Shown piece by piece: positions 16,607 to 24,637 of a stretch of 64,000 bases of DNA; the first letter of the stretch is position 1, and each line of letters starts with the position of its first letter. The position numbers were made by a program, and so were the translations under genes. The stretch is from IOR16 sp963521065. Lineage in GTDB: Bacteria; Bacillota; Clostridia; Peptostreptococcales; Anaerovoracaceae. The stretch covers positions 62,001 to 126,000 of the forward strand of contig CAUQTI010000004.1 in the NCBI GenBank assembly GCA_963521065.1. The letters are read 5' to 3'. The notes beneath the pieces were generated by a model that did no database searches, was not told where the DNA came from, and was given only the letters and a program-made list of their open reading frames with translations.

Positions 16607-16687
16607 AATTCTCTCCTGAATGTTTCTGTAAAATAACTTTTTCTTATTATATAGTTCCCCTATCCATTTGGCTAAAAGGAGCTTCCT

Positions 16688-16870
16688 TTAATAATCTCTC
16701 TTTTTAATCGAATGAATCTCCGCAATGCACATAGGGAGAAACAAGCAAAATGAAAAGAGCAGTATGAACGTATAAGCCACCTCATTTATATTTATGTATT
16801 TATTTAACAGGCTGCTGAAAATGAATAACAGCATTCCCAAAATACCCATCACCTTCACATATTTTTTCAC
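16688..16870 (-). CDS. small two-helix membrane protein, unknown
   Basis: 60 residues from GTG at 16870, with AAGGGATGA 6 bases upstream. Two hydrophobic helices are seen (about residues 7-23 and 31-49) with a basic C-terminus (HSIKKRDY). An extended -10 TGATATAAT lies about 40 bases upstream on the minus strand, and a 7-bp palindrome overlaps the -35 zone. No family is recognised. The promoter and ribosome site make it likely to be real. Confidence 0.5.
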   Translation of the reverse strand: MKKYVKVMGILGMLLFIFSSLLNKYININEVAYTFILLFSFCLFLPMCIAEIHSIKKRDY

Positions 16871-16911
16871 GATATCATCCCTTACCTCAAATAATTTTTC
16901 TTTTCTAGTTT

Positions 16912-16945
16912 ATTATATCATACTTGCAAACCGCTGCTGGTTTGC
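16912..16945 (-). promoter_or_regulatory. extended -10 promoter with overlapping palindrome
   Basis: Minus strand TGATATAAT (-10 hexamer at 16917-16912) precedes the small membrane protein. GCAAACC/GGTTTGC (16926-16932 and 16939-16945) is a perfect inverted repeat over the -35 position, so it may be an operator. The 224-base gap upstream to 17094 shows nothing else clear. Confidence 0.4.
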
Positions 16946-17094
16946 TTCACACCGATACAATAAATACGTCATTCGCAAAACCGCAAATTTTGATTTTTCT
17001 TTCGTATTTATCATATCATATATCGCTGTAAAATGGATGTTTTCTGTATTCTCTTAGCGATTTATTCACCCGATACTCTTTTTCGACCTTAAGC

Positions 17095-17931
17095 TTATAA
17101 TAACGAGTCTAGCGCCCCAAAAATCTTTGCTGAATAGATTGAGGGGGACGCTTTCATTTCGCTGATTGTCAATTCAATCTGACCACCCTGTCGATAAGGC
17201 CTTTGAGAGGTCGCTGAATCAAGAATATTAGCCACCATAACAATCTTTGAATAGATAGAAATCTGTGTATCATGCAAGCCTTTTGGGTAACCGCTTCCAT
17301 CCAGACACTCATGGTGCTGTGCAATGACATCAAGGCCAATTTGTGGAAAACTGAAATCCTTCATCATGCTGACTCCCAGGTCACAATGCTGGCGCATGTA
17401 AACAATTTCCTCTTCCGTAAGCTTACATGATTTTTGTATAATATCTTTAGGAATCATCAACTTTCCGATGTCGTGGAAAAAGGCGCCGAGTGCTATTTCA
17501 CTCAACTCCCTTATATTGAGCACCTTTGCAATCATGGTCGCAAGAATCGCTACATTGATAGAATGCGTATAGAGCCAATCAATGTGATTGCTTAAAGTAT
17601 TCACATAAAACCACCATGGTTGATTTTTGGACTCAAAAAGAATATGAATCAAAGTCTCTGATGCAAAATTAATATACGAGATATCTTTTACTTTAAAAGT
17701 CTTGCATATCTGATTTGCCTTAGACGTAATTTCATTTTTCCGCTGTAAATCTGCCCGTTCGGATTTTGGATTCTTACTTTGATTCTGCTTCTCAAAAACC
17801 ATATCCCTGATTTTGGCATGACTCATCACTTCCAGCCTTTTAATCATACTCTCAGACAGTTCATGCCCCTTACAGAGGAGAAGGTTTCCATTCTTATCAT
17901 AGAGGTTTGTTTTCAGATATTTTTTACTCAT
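17095..17931 (-). CDS. HD-GYP domain phosphohydrolase
   Basis: 278 residues from ATG at 17931, chosen for the AGGAGG 9 bases upstream. HD-GYP proteins typically hydrolyse cyclic di-GMP. The catalytic domain spans about residues 110-270. Motifs include an upstream histidine in WLYTHSINVA, HDIGK near 153-157, HHECLDGSGYP (the GYP signature), and the following VMVANILDSATSQRPYR. The N-terminal 100 residues hold no receiver or sensor domain that I recognise, only a short KTNLYDKNGNLLLCKGHELSE segment often seen at the front of clostridial HD-GYP proteins. It is divergent from the Xre regulator. Confidence 0.9.
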   Translation of the reverse strand: MSKKYLKTNLYDKNGNLLLCKGHELSESMIKRLEVMSHAKIRDMVFEKQNQSKNPKSERADLQRKNEITSKANQICKTFKVKDISYINFASETLIHILFESKNQPWWFYVNTLSNHIDWLYTHSINVAILATMIAKVLNIRELSEIALGAFFHDIGKLMIPKDIIQKSCKLTEEEIVYMRQHCDLGVSMMKDFSFPQIGLDVIAQHHECLDGSGYPKGLHDTQISIYSKIVMVANILDSATSQRPYRQGGQIELTISEMKASPSIYSAKIFGALDSLL

Positions 17932-18050
17932 AAAGCTTCCTCCTTTCACCAATCAGACCACAAAAAACTTTCTGAAGTCTTCGGAAAATATACAGAAATA
18001 ATAGGATTTTTTCTGTCTTAAACTTATTTTTTTGTTTATATCATTATTTA

Positions 18051-18092
18051 GTCTAATTGCTTATTGAGGTCATTATAACATGGTCTAATTGC
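18051..18092 (+). promoter_or_regulatory. paired direct repeats before the Xre gene (operator candidate)
   Basis: GTCTAATTGC occurs at 18051-18060 and again at 18083-18092, 32 bases apart (about three helical turns). The stretch between them contains a possible -10 (TATAAC). The repeats lie 40-80 bases before a Xre-type regulator, which fits autoregulation. Confidence 0.5.
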
Positions 18093-18131
18093 ACATACAA
18101 TACATGTAATTAAAAGGAAGGGGATTTGTTC

Positions 18132-18512
18132 ATGAAAATAAATTATTTAGAAATCGGAAAACGTATCCGCGCAGTACGGCAAAAAAGAGGGATTACACAA
18201 GAAAAGCTTGCAGAAATAGCAAATGCGGGGACAACTCATATCAGTCACATAGAAACAGGAAACACCATACCTAGCATGAAAATGTTCATCGCTATCGTAA
18301 ACGCTCTCGATATATCCGCAGACGAACTCTTATGCGAAGATTTAAAAAAATCAAAATATGTGTACGAAAATGAAATTGCAGAATTAACAGAAGATTGTTC
18401 TGAAAACGAGATTAGAGTCATTACAGAAGCGGTCAAAAGTATAAAGTCAGCTTTACGAAAAACGTATGAAAAAGATACGAATCCGGTGGACCTATCCGAT
18501 GATTCGAAATAA
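18132..18512 (+). CDS. Xre-family transcriptional regulator
   Basis: 126 residues from ATG at 18132, with AAGGGG about 9 bases upstream. The N-terminal HTH (about residues 6-62) is a textbook Cro/C1 type: GKRIRAVRQKRGITQEKLAEIA, THISHIETGNTIPSM, then a helix ending in ADELL. The C-terminal half is charged (ELTEDCSENEIRVITEAVKS). This matches small clostridial SinR-like or sporulation-linked regulators. No enzyme domain is fused. Targets are unknown; paired repeats in its own promoter suggest self-control. It is divergent from the HD-GYP gene. Confidence 0.85.
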   Translation: MKINYLEIGKRIRAVRQKRGITQEKLAEIANAGTTHISHIETGNTIPSMKMFIAIVNALDISADELLCEDLKKSKYVYENEIAELTEDCSENEIRVITEAVKSIKSALRKTYEKDTNPVDLSDDSK

Positions 18513-18684
18513 TTTAGAAACTTCACCTTGAATTTCAACACCTTCACCATATCTTTCCCGTTATGTTTTTATAGATTAAAAATGAAATTCGTTTGAATGC
18601 AGACGTAAAATTCACATTTTCAATTCCTTACGCATACTATAAGGATGGCTCTGTATTACCGAGAAAACGGAAAGGGGAAAAGAG

Positions 18685-19785
18685 ATGGCAGGAAAACAAA
18701 GACATATGTTTCCGGGCAATAATACTCCGGAAGGCTTTTTTTCATATTATCAATATATTTTAAGTCAAAAAGAAGCAGATAAAATCTTTTGTATCAAAGG
18801 CGGCCCCGGAGTGGGAAAATCTACGTTTATGAAAAGACTGGGAGAGGAATTGCTAGAGGACGGGCACGATATCGACTTTTTACATTGTTCATCGGATAAT
18901 CATTCCTTAGACGGGATTGTCCTCCGAGATAAAAAAATTGCATTTATCGATGCAACAAGCCCACATGTCGTAGATCCAATCAGCCCCGGTGCGGTGGATA
19001 CGATTTTACATCTGGGAGAATATTGGAATGAAGAAGGTATCCGCAAAAACAAAGATGCCGTCCTAAACTGTCACGATGATTTAAAAATGCTTTTTGGATG
19101 TTCCTATCATTACTTAGGTGCAGCAGGCAGTATGTATCACAATCTAAATGATTTCTACCAACGAAGGCTGAAAAAAGAAGAGCTTTTTAAATTAGCTGCT
19201 GATATCATCAACCGGGAGTTAATCCATAAGGAATTAAGTGCAGAACAAGGTGAGGTCAAAAAATATTTTGCCAGTGGGATTACACCGAACGGCTGCATCA
19301 ACTATTTAGAGTCACTCGTATCCGGTTACAAAAAAATTTACTTAATAAAAGCACCAGTCGGAATCGGTGCAGAAAAACTCATGGAACTTTTCGCCGAAAG
19401 TGCCCTATACCGCGGCTACAATGTAGAAGAATATTATTGTCCTCTACACCCATCAAAAAAATTGGAGCATCTGTTAATTCCGGATCTTGGGGTTGCCTTT
19501 GTCACCAGCAATGCGTTTCATAACATAAATGAAAGCACCCTGGAAGGAAGTGTCACAAGTATCTTCCTGAAAGACCTCCTTCATGAAACGACAGATGAAA
19601 ATCAAATAAAAATCAAAGAAGACAGCGAGCTTCAATTGGAAGAAAACATAAAAAAAGCAATCGAGTGTCTAAAACAAGCAAAAGCGAAGCATGACAAATT
19701 AGAAGAAAACTATATCCCGAATATGGATTTTTCAAAAATTGAAAAGCTGCGACAAAAGATTCTAAAAGAAATCAGAAAAAGGTAG
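18685..19785 (+). CDS. P-loop NTPase with duplicated nucleotide-binding fold (PRK06851-like)
   Basis: 366 residues with AAAGGGGA 8 bases before ATG. The first half has a Walker A motif GGPGVGKST near residues 39-47 and a Walker-B-like KIAFIDATSP. The second half repeats the layout: KIYLIKAPVGIGAEKL near 217-230 takes the place of a P-loop but lacks the GKS/T core, and LGVAFVTSNAFH stands for the second strand. The C-terminus is a charged helix. It resembles an uncharacterised Firmicutes family annotated as PRK06851. The start MAGKQRHMFPGNNTPEGFFSYY is typical. Function unknown; it is monocistronic with a terminator. Confidence 0.75.
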   Translation: MAGKQRHMFPGNNTPEGFFSYYQYILSQKEADKIFCIKGGPGVGKSTFMKRLGEELLEDGHDIDFLHCSSDNHSLDGIVLRDKKIAFIDATSPHVVDPISPGAVDTILHLGEYWNEEGIRKNKDAVLNCHDDLKMLFGCSYHYLGAAGSMYHNLNDFYQRRLKKEELFKLAADIINRELIHKELSAEQGEVKKYFASGITPNGCINYLESLVSGYKKIYLIKAPVGIGAEKLMELFAESALYRGYNVEEYYCPLHPSKKLEHLLIPDLGVAFVTSNAFHNINESTLEGSVTSIFLKDLLHETTDENQIKIKEDSELQLEENIKKAIECLKQAKAKHDKLEENYIPNMDFSKIEKLRQKILKEIRKR

Positions 19786-19858
19786 CTTAAAGAAAGCAAA
19801 GCGCCCCAATCTCAAATAAGAGAATCCCTTTGCTCTACGCAGGTGAATAAGTACTTTA

Positions 19859-19898
19859 AAATAACCATCCGTGCATTAGACGCACAGATGGTTATTTA
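19859..19898 (+). terminator. intrinsic terminator of the double P-loop gene
   Basis: AATAACCATC pairs with GATGGTTATT, extended inward by GTGC/GCAC, and is followed by TATT. It lies 75 bases after the stop codon. Confidence 0.75.
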
Positions 19899-19959
19899 TT
19901 CTTGAAAATGATATCTCTATTTTTTAAAACATGACTTTATCATGCTTTTAAATGATGCC

Positions 19960-20271
19960 TTATTTTATTTTTCGCAATGTGAAACAATAATCCCAAACCT
20001 TATCAAATACAATCCCCAGCGACTTTACAAAAATGACCAGCGCAATCGGAATTAATAGCAGATTATAAAAAAGCTCATTTACATATCTCTCATATCCGTA
20101 TTTATGTCCTAATATTAAGACAAAGGAAATTAGAAATCCAAGTAAAAGCTGTACTTTTTTTACGCCTTCCTTCTTTGATAAAAATCGCTCTGGAAAATTT
20201 ATTTTTTGAAAATATACTCCAAATAGAACTGCAATATATAACGATAGTAAGAAAAAATCATTTATGTGCAT
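19960..20271 (-). CDS. small three-helix membrane protein, unknown
   Basis: 103 residues, ATG with AAGGGG about 10 bases upstream. There are three hydrophobic helices (about 6-21, 41-56 and 70-86), a basic loop after the first (ERFLSKKEGVKK) and a basic C-terminus. No family is recognised. It follows the secreted-protein gene by 95 bases on the same strand. Size and topology are like those of bacteriocin immunity or accessory membrane proteins, but no homology was recognised, so this is inference from layout. Confidence 0.55.
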   Translation of the reverse strand: MHINDFFLLSLYIAVLFGVYFQKINFPERFLSKKEGVKKVQLLLGFLISFVLILGHKYGYERYVNELFYNLLLIPIALVIFVKSLGIVFDKVWDYCFTLRKIK

Positions 20272-20366
20272 GATAAATGTCCCCTTCTAAGATTCAGGAA
20301 CAAGAATTTCTTTCATAAGATATTTTATGACTTTTTATTTGTTCCTGTGTTACCGCCTTTATAAAG

Positions 20367-20891
20367 TTAATATGGCTGATAAGAATAAAAATATTTTACT
20401 TTAATTTGCTTATTTGCTTTATCCTCGTCAAACCAAGTGCTTGAAATCTCTTGGCAATAATACGGATAGCCATTGCCATCTGTATTGATTTTATAATAGA
20501 CTGTTTTATTTGCATTCACATTTGCGCTGAATGCAACCCCAGTTCCTAAACTTGCAACAATCTTTTTTACCATTCCTTTACACTCAGCAGTGGTCAAAAC
20601 ACCTCCACCAAGCCATCCCCATACAACGCCGAAAACCGCCGAAACAGTGACATTTCGTATCAGCTCATTGTAGCTGTTTGAGCTGGCCAGCTTCCAATAT
20701 TCAGGGGGTTGTTCTCTATACGGGCTGTATGTGTTACTTTTCATCGGATCTATTTCAATGTCCCCACTATAATATTCTATGCGGTCCATTAAAATATCGT
20801 TCTTTTTTCCTGCTACCCCTGCAAAAGATATTGTTGTTACAGACAACACCAATGAGATTGATAAAAATAAGCACAAAAACCTTCTCTTCAT
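20367..20891 (-). CDS. secreted protein with Gly-rich hydrophobic core, unknown
   Basis: 174 residues from ATG at 20891, with GGAGG 8 bases upstream. A clear signal peptide is present (MKRRF, a hydrophobic stretch, cleavage near SFAGVA at about 25). The mature part has a charged front, then a glycine-rich hydrophobic stretch (VFGVVWGWLGGGVLTT) with one cysteine, a second amphipathic stretch (IVASLGTGVAFSANV), and a Tyr-rich C-terminus ending YFYSYQPY. This resembles two-part secreted bacteriocins in layout, but I cannot name a family. It heads a possible two-gene unit with the small membrane protein that follows. Confidence 0.55.
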   Translation of the reverse strand: MKRRFLCLFLSISLVLSVTTISFAGVAGKKNDILMDRIEYYSGDIEIDPMKSNTYSPYREQPPEYWKLASSNSYNELIRNVTVSAVFGVVWGWLGGGVLTTAECKGMVKKIVASLGTGVAFSANVNANKTVYYKINTDGNGYPYYCQEISSTWFDEDKANKQIKVKYFYSYQPY

Positions 20892-21154
20892 GGTAAGAAC
20901 CTCCTTCAAGTTCTAATCCGCCGACGATTTCACTCTTGATTAATCAATCTTTTTATATAGAATTCTATATGCACACCCTACTACGATTATTGCTTTTTTG
21001 CAAGGCTCAGAAGCTGAAATGTTGTTTTAGGGAGCTGAAATGTTGCCGCCTTCAATCTTTCGACAATATCCGACATTTTAATCGATTAGAAAACGGGGAG
21101 ATTCTCGCTTTCATTCTCTCACTTTTTTTAGTTTAAAAAAGATAAGAAGGTTAT

Positions 21155-21493
21155 TTATTCAATGCAATATGCTTCTAACGTTTGAAAGACAATTCCGGAA
21201 AAGCTTTCTGCTGCACCCCAGTCAAATCGGAACAATCCTTCTCCGCCACCCCCGCTGATGCAATGGACCCTTGTTGCTCCTTCAATATCATCCGCCACTA
21301 CGGTAAGTGTCAATCGATTTCCGGCTCTGTAATAATGCTTTTCATAAACGGATACAACACACCTCCGCTCATTTGACGCTGCAATTTGATAAGAATCAAT
21401 GCGCTCACCGGTTATACTCCCGCCCACAATGGCATGTTCAATTTTTTCTAACGTATCTCGAATGTTCAGTGATACTTTTATCGTTCCTTCCAT
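21155..21493 (-). CDS. DUF6054-like small protein
   Basis: 112 residues with GAGGGAAAGAG upstream of ATG. It has the look of the DUF6054 family: an N-terminal two-strand part (TLEKIEHAIVGGSITGE), a central CVVSVYEKHYYRAGNRLTL and the signature GGGGEGLFRFDWGAAESF. There are no membrane segments or catalytic motifs. Function of the family is unknown. It is a single gene on the minus strand; the 245-base gap toward the secreted-protein gene shows nothing clear. Confidence 0.65.
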   Translation of the reverse strand: MEGTIKVSLNIRDTLEKIEHAIVGGSITGERIDSYQIAASNERRCVVSVYEKHYYRAGNRLTLTVVADDIEGATRVHCISGGGGEGLFRFDWGAAESFSGIVFQTLEAYCIE

Positions 21494-21699
21494 CTCTTTC
21501 CCTCCTTATTTTTAAGTGTGTATCCTTAGTTTAACACAAAGAAAAAAAATCTGCTATCCTCCACGGCTCATCTGCATTGCAAAGCAAGTTTCAACGTGAT
21601 GAGAATTCGTAGTCTCTACGCTTTTTCTTTCGCGGTATTTCCATTTTTGACAGAATAATAAAAAAAATATGGAACAATATAGAATATTTAAAAGAAAAG

Positions 21700-21708
21700 T
21701 GCTATAAT
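21700..21708 (+). promoter_or_regulatory. extended -10 promoter of the FliD-like gene
   Basis: TGCTATAAT (hexamer TATAAT at 21703-21708) lies about 60 bases before the ATG at 21767. There is no clear -35. Confidence 0.55.
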
Positions 21709-21766
21709 ACCAATAGCATTCAGTGATAGGACTGGAGGGGAATTGAGGAGAGGAGAATCAATTACA

Positions 21767-22453
21767 ATGCGAATACTAAGGGGACAAAATGTAATTTCAG
21801 CCATACGCAACGGTGTATCTAACCGACGTCAAAACAGTCTTTCCAAATATACAGGCAGTGGCACCTACTCCCGTATTTTATCATCACGTGAAGGAACGAA
21901 AAGTTCATCAATTTCAAGTTATTTTTCAAACAGCCTCACCACCGATGATAAGAGCGATATAAAAAATGCAATGTACAAAGACATTACCTATACTGCAACA
22001 AAAGGGCTGACTTCCAGTGCAGCAAAGCTTGCGCAGACTGGAGAGACTTCTTTGTTTGGACAAGCAGAAAAAACAGGAAATACAGAAGAGCTTGTAAGTA
22101 AAGCCTCCGACTTTGTAAAAAACTATAATAATATGATTTCTTGCATGAGCAATTTGAATCTTTCTGAAAATGGCAGCAACCTTTTGTATTTTTCGAATTG
22201 TGCTGAAAAAGAAGCAGCTTCTCTAAAAGAAATCGGCATTACGGTCTTAAAGGGTGGAAAACTTACTGTAAATCAAAACACCTTAAAGAAGTCCAGCGTA
22301 GAAGCTTTAAAAAAGGCATTTAACGGCACTTCTTCTTTTGGCGGAAAGGTTTTGGAGAAAAGTACAAAGCTGTCCAACGCTTATACATCTAACTCAAATA
22401 CTTCGAGCTCTTTAAAAAGCTCTTTAAATCAATACTATGATTTTTCCGTTTAA
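21767..22453 (+). CDS. FliD-like (flagellar hook-associated protein 2-like) orphan protein
   Basis: 228 residues from ATG at 21767; a TTG at 21743 would sit almost on top of its ribosome site. The N-terminal 60 residues are basic and serine-rich without a signal peptide. From about residue 100 on, the pattern is that of the FliD C-terminal region: LVSKASDFVKNYNNMISCM, then LKEIGITVLKGGKLTVNQNTLKKS, then ALKKAFNGTSSFGGKVLEKS. It is followed by a Ser/Thr-rich tail. FliD normally has 450 or more residues and sits in a flagellar operon. Here it is half-length and isolated, so it may be a distant relative used on the spore or cell surface. Confidence 0.55.
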   Translation: MRILRGQNVISAIRNGVSNRRQNSLSKYTGSGTYSRILSSREGTKSSSISSYFSNSLTTDDKSDIKNAMYKDITYTATKGLTSSAAKLAQTGETSLFGQAEKTGNTEELVSKASDFVKNYNNMISCMSNLNLSENGSNLLYFSNCAEKEAASLKEIGITVLKGGKLTVNQNTLKKSSVEALKKAFNGTSSFGGKVLEKSTKLSNAYTSNSNTSSSLKSSLNQYYDFSV

Positions 22454-22484
22454 TTTGTTTTATTTTTTCTAATGTAAAAAAACT

Positions 22485-22514
22485 ACCGGCGCTGCAATGG
22501 CTGCCGGTTTTTTG
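22485..22514 (+). terminator. intrinsic terminator of the FliD-like gene
   Basis: ACCGGC pairs with GCCGGT (extended by GC/GC) and is followed by TTTTTTG, 32 bases after the stop codon. Confidence 0.85.
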
Positions 22515-22520
22515 ATTCTA

Positions 22521-22553
22521 AAAAAACCTTCAACTACAGCTTGTAATTGAAGG
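22521..22553 (-). terminator. intrinsic terminator of the DUF975 gene
   Basis: CCTTCAA/TTGAAGG stem with a 13-base loop; on the minus strand it is followed by TTTTTT. It converges with the preceding plus-strand terminator. Confidence 0.8.
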
Positions 22554-22564
22554 CTTTTCAGTTC

Positions 22565-23515
22565 TTATTTTATTTCAAAAGGATTCTTTCTTTCGCTTTC
22601 TTTTGTACCCTCACCGTCATTCTCTTTTATTTTTTGCTCATTTTCAATTGAACCCTCTTGTGTCTTTTTTTCATTTACTCCCTCGTTTGGGGTGTTCCCT
22701 GCACGAGGCTCGGCTGCAACCGTCGGTTCAAAAATAGATCCCTCTCTATTGAATCCGCTGTTCCAATCCCCTGTCGTTTCATCCGTCCGTTTTACTTTCA
22801 AATTTCCTCTCGCAATTTCATAAAATGCAATGGTGGAGGCACTCATATAAGGGGTAAGCCACAAGCTGCCAATCCCGACTGTAAAAATACATACAATCAC
22901 CCATCCAATAAAAGAAATTTCAAGGCAAAAAAGCTTCCATTTATTCCCCTGCATTATCCTTTTGCTTTCCCGCAGGCAATCCATAGTTCTCTGTTGCGGA
23001 TTATCTGCTAAAACATAATACGCCATCGCGTAGCGATACTGCACAATGACGGCTCCCGCTGCACCCAAAAAAAACGCAATCACTGCCAAAATCCCTACCA
23101 GAATTCCCAAAGGAAAAAGAGGAACCCAAAAAGCCAAAAAGACGCAGATGAGAAACGGTATAAAGCAGATAAATGCCAAGAGTGCAATCGTAATATATAC
23201 GCTCAAAGCTCTTCCGAAATATTCAAAGCCTGAAAAGATTTCTGACGGAAGTGCTTTTACTCCTCGAAAAATCTGAATCATAAACATCGCATACCCTAAT
23301 GAAATTGGGCCGCTGATGAACACAGAATACAAGTTTACAATCCCCTCTGTAAATTGCGATTCAAAAAAAACATTTACAATGATAACCGGTAAAATTACAA
23401 TCACCGTTTGAATCAGCGTTCCTAAGACGGCAGTACCCCAATTCCCGGACAGGACCTGCCTTCCCAGCGTTCTTAGATCGCTGCTGCTTTCACTTACAAT
23501 TACATTTTGCTCCAT
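22565..23515 (-). CDS. DUF975 multi-pass membrane protein
   Basis: 316 residues. It matches the DUF975 layout: a cytoplasmic N-terminus ending DLRTLGRQVLSGNWGTAV, five or six membrane helices, the YRYAMAYYVLADNP segment followed by a CLRESKRIMQGNKWKLF amphipathic helix, and a last helix pair ending TPYMSASTIAFYE. The C-terminal 80 residues are charged and low complexity (Glu/Lys/Asn), longer than in many relatives. Family function is unknown; cell envelope or bacteriocin-tolerance roles have been suggested only by context elsewhere. It is a single gene. Confidence 0.8.
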   Translation of the reverse strand: MEQNVIVSESSSDLRTLGRQVLSGNWGTAVLGTLIQTVIVILPVIIVNVFFESQFTEGIVNLYSVFISGPISLGYAMFMIQIFRGVKALPSEIFSGFEYFGRALSVYITIALLAFICFIPFLICVFLAFWVPLFPLGILVGILAVIAFFLGAAGAVIVQYRYAMAYYVLADNPQQRTMDCLRESKRIMQGNKWKLFCLEISFIGWVIVCIFTVGIGSLWLTPYMSASTIAFYEIARGNLKVKRTDETTGDWNSGFNREGSIFEPTVAAEPRAGNTPNEGVNEKKTQEGSIENEQKIKENDGEGTKESERKNPFEIK

Positions 23516-23640
23516 TTCCTAACTTTCCCTTCTGCATTTCTAATTCTTATTACTAAAATGTGTAATATCCTTTTAATTATATCTTTTCTATTAAAAAAAA
23601 GCAAATATTGCTTTCGCTCCGCCTTTCTAACGCTTTGGCT

Positions 23641-23669
23641 TTGCGAAAATACTGATTTTGGTGTATACT
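23641..23669 (+). promoter_or_regulatory. sigma-A promoter of aroE
   Basis: TTGCGA (23641-23646), 17-base spacer, TATACT (23664-23669), about 75 bases before the aroE start. A 6-bp hairpin ATAAGA/TCTTAT sits at the predicted transcript start. Confidence 0.65.
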
Positions 23670-23746
23670 ATTTATAAGAATACCAAATCTTATCTATTTC
23701 TTTAGAAAAATCAATTGATATAAAACATATAGAGGAAGGAGCCGCT

Positions 23747-24499
23747 ATGCTAAAATTTGGATTGCTGGGTGAAACGCTGGAGCACAGTCAATCACCTGCG
23801 CTTCATCAAGAGCTTATGAAAGAAAAAGGAATTGACGGCACTTATGAATTAATTGAAATTCCAAAAGATACCTTTCAAGATACATTTTTATCCTTGAAAA
23901 AAAGTGATTTTCGTGGAGTAAATGTTACGATTCCTTATAAAGAAACCGTGATTCCCTTTTTGGATGAAATATCTCCACAGGCAAAATACATCGGAGCAGT
24001 CAACACGATTCTTTTCCAAGATGGAAAAGCAAAAGGCTTCAATACAGATTACTTTGGCTTTCGTGCCCTTTTTGAGCAGAACAACATTAACGTAAAAGGC
24101 AGTAATGCCATCGTTCTAGGTGCAGGCGGCGTAGCAAAGGCAGTCTTAAAGGCACTTTGTGATATGGGAGTATTTGACCTAACGGTTGTCAGCAGAGGAA
24201 AAGAAAACTTTCATAATCAATACACTGTGTCCTATGACTTCTATCGAGAAAAGCATTTAACTACGGATATTTTAGTGAATTGCACACCGGTTGGCATGTA
24301 CCCGAACCTCAACGCTTCCCCGCTTCCGAAATCCTTGATGAAGGCGAAAGTGGCAGTTGATGTCATATACAACCCCGAAGAAACGCTATTCTTAAAATAT
24401 GCAAAAGAGCTAGGGATGAAAACTATAAACGGAAGCCTTATGCTTCGAGAACAAGCGGCGAAGGCACAAGAAATTTGGATGAAGGGAAACTCTCTTTGA
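23747..24499 (+). CDS. aroE: shikimate dehydrogenase
   Basis: 250 residues, at the short end for AroE (usually 265-290). It reduces 3-dehydroshikimate with NADPH in aromatic amino acid synthesis. Motifs are complete: LLGETLEHSQSPALH at the N-terminus, VNVTIPYKE with the catalytic lysine near 65, AVNTI, NTDYFGF, the nucleotide-binding VLGAGGVAKAV, LVNCTPVGMYPN and the C-terminal GSLMLREQAAKAQEIW. AGGAAGGAG precedes ATG. The shortness is spread over loops, with no sign of a frameshift. It is monocistronic. Confidence 0.95.
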   Translation: MLKFGLLGETLEHSQSPALHQELMKEKGIDGTYELIEIPKDTFQDTFLSLKKSDFRGVNVTIPYKETVIPFLDEISPQAKYIGAVNTILFQDGKAKGFNTDYFGFRALFEQNNINVKGSNAIVLGAGGVAKAVLKALCDMGVFDLTVVSRGKENFHNQYTVSYDFYREKHLTTDILVNCTPVGMYPNLNASPLPKSLMKAKVAVDVIYNPEETLFLKYAKELGMKTINGSLMLREQAAKAQEIWMKGNSL

Positions 24500-24522
24500 T
24501 TCGTTTTTCTTTTTCAGTCAAA

Positions 24523-24623
24523 TAAAAAAAGAGGCAGGCTATTGAACCGACCTCCAATCAGTTAGATTTTGGTCTAACTTTTGGAGATCGGTTCATATCA
24601 TATCAAGCACCTGTCTCTTTTTT
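24523..24623. terminator. long bidirectional terminator between aroE and clpB
   Basis: AAAAAAGAGGCAGG (24525-24538) pairs with CCTGTCTCTTTTTT (24610-24623). Nested inside is a second long stem (GAACCGA...TCGGTTC with TTAGA/TCTAA). The A-run and T-run make it usable from both sides. Confidence 0.85.
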
Positions 24624-24637
24624 ATTTCTGTTTCGAG

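Noticed and set aside
16926..16945. GCAAACC/GGTTTGC palindrome as the terminator of the HD-GYP gene
   Set aside because: There is no T run on either strand and it lies 150 bases from the gene end; it overlaps a promoter instead.
23747..24499. aroE as a truncated or frameshifted gene
   Set aside because: At 250 residues it is short, but every AroE motif from the N-terminal substrate site to the C-terminal helix is present in one frame.
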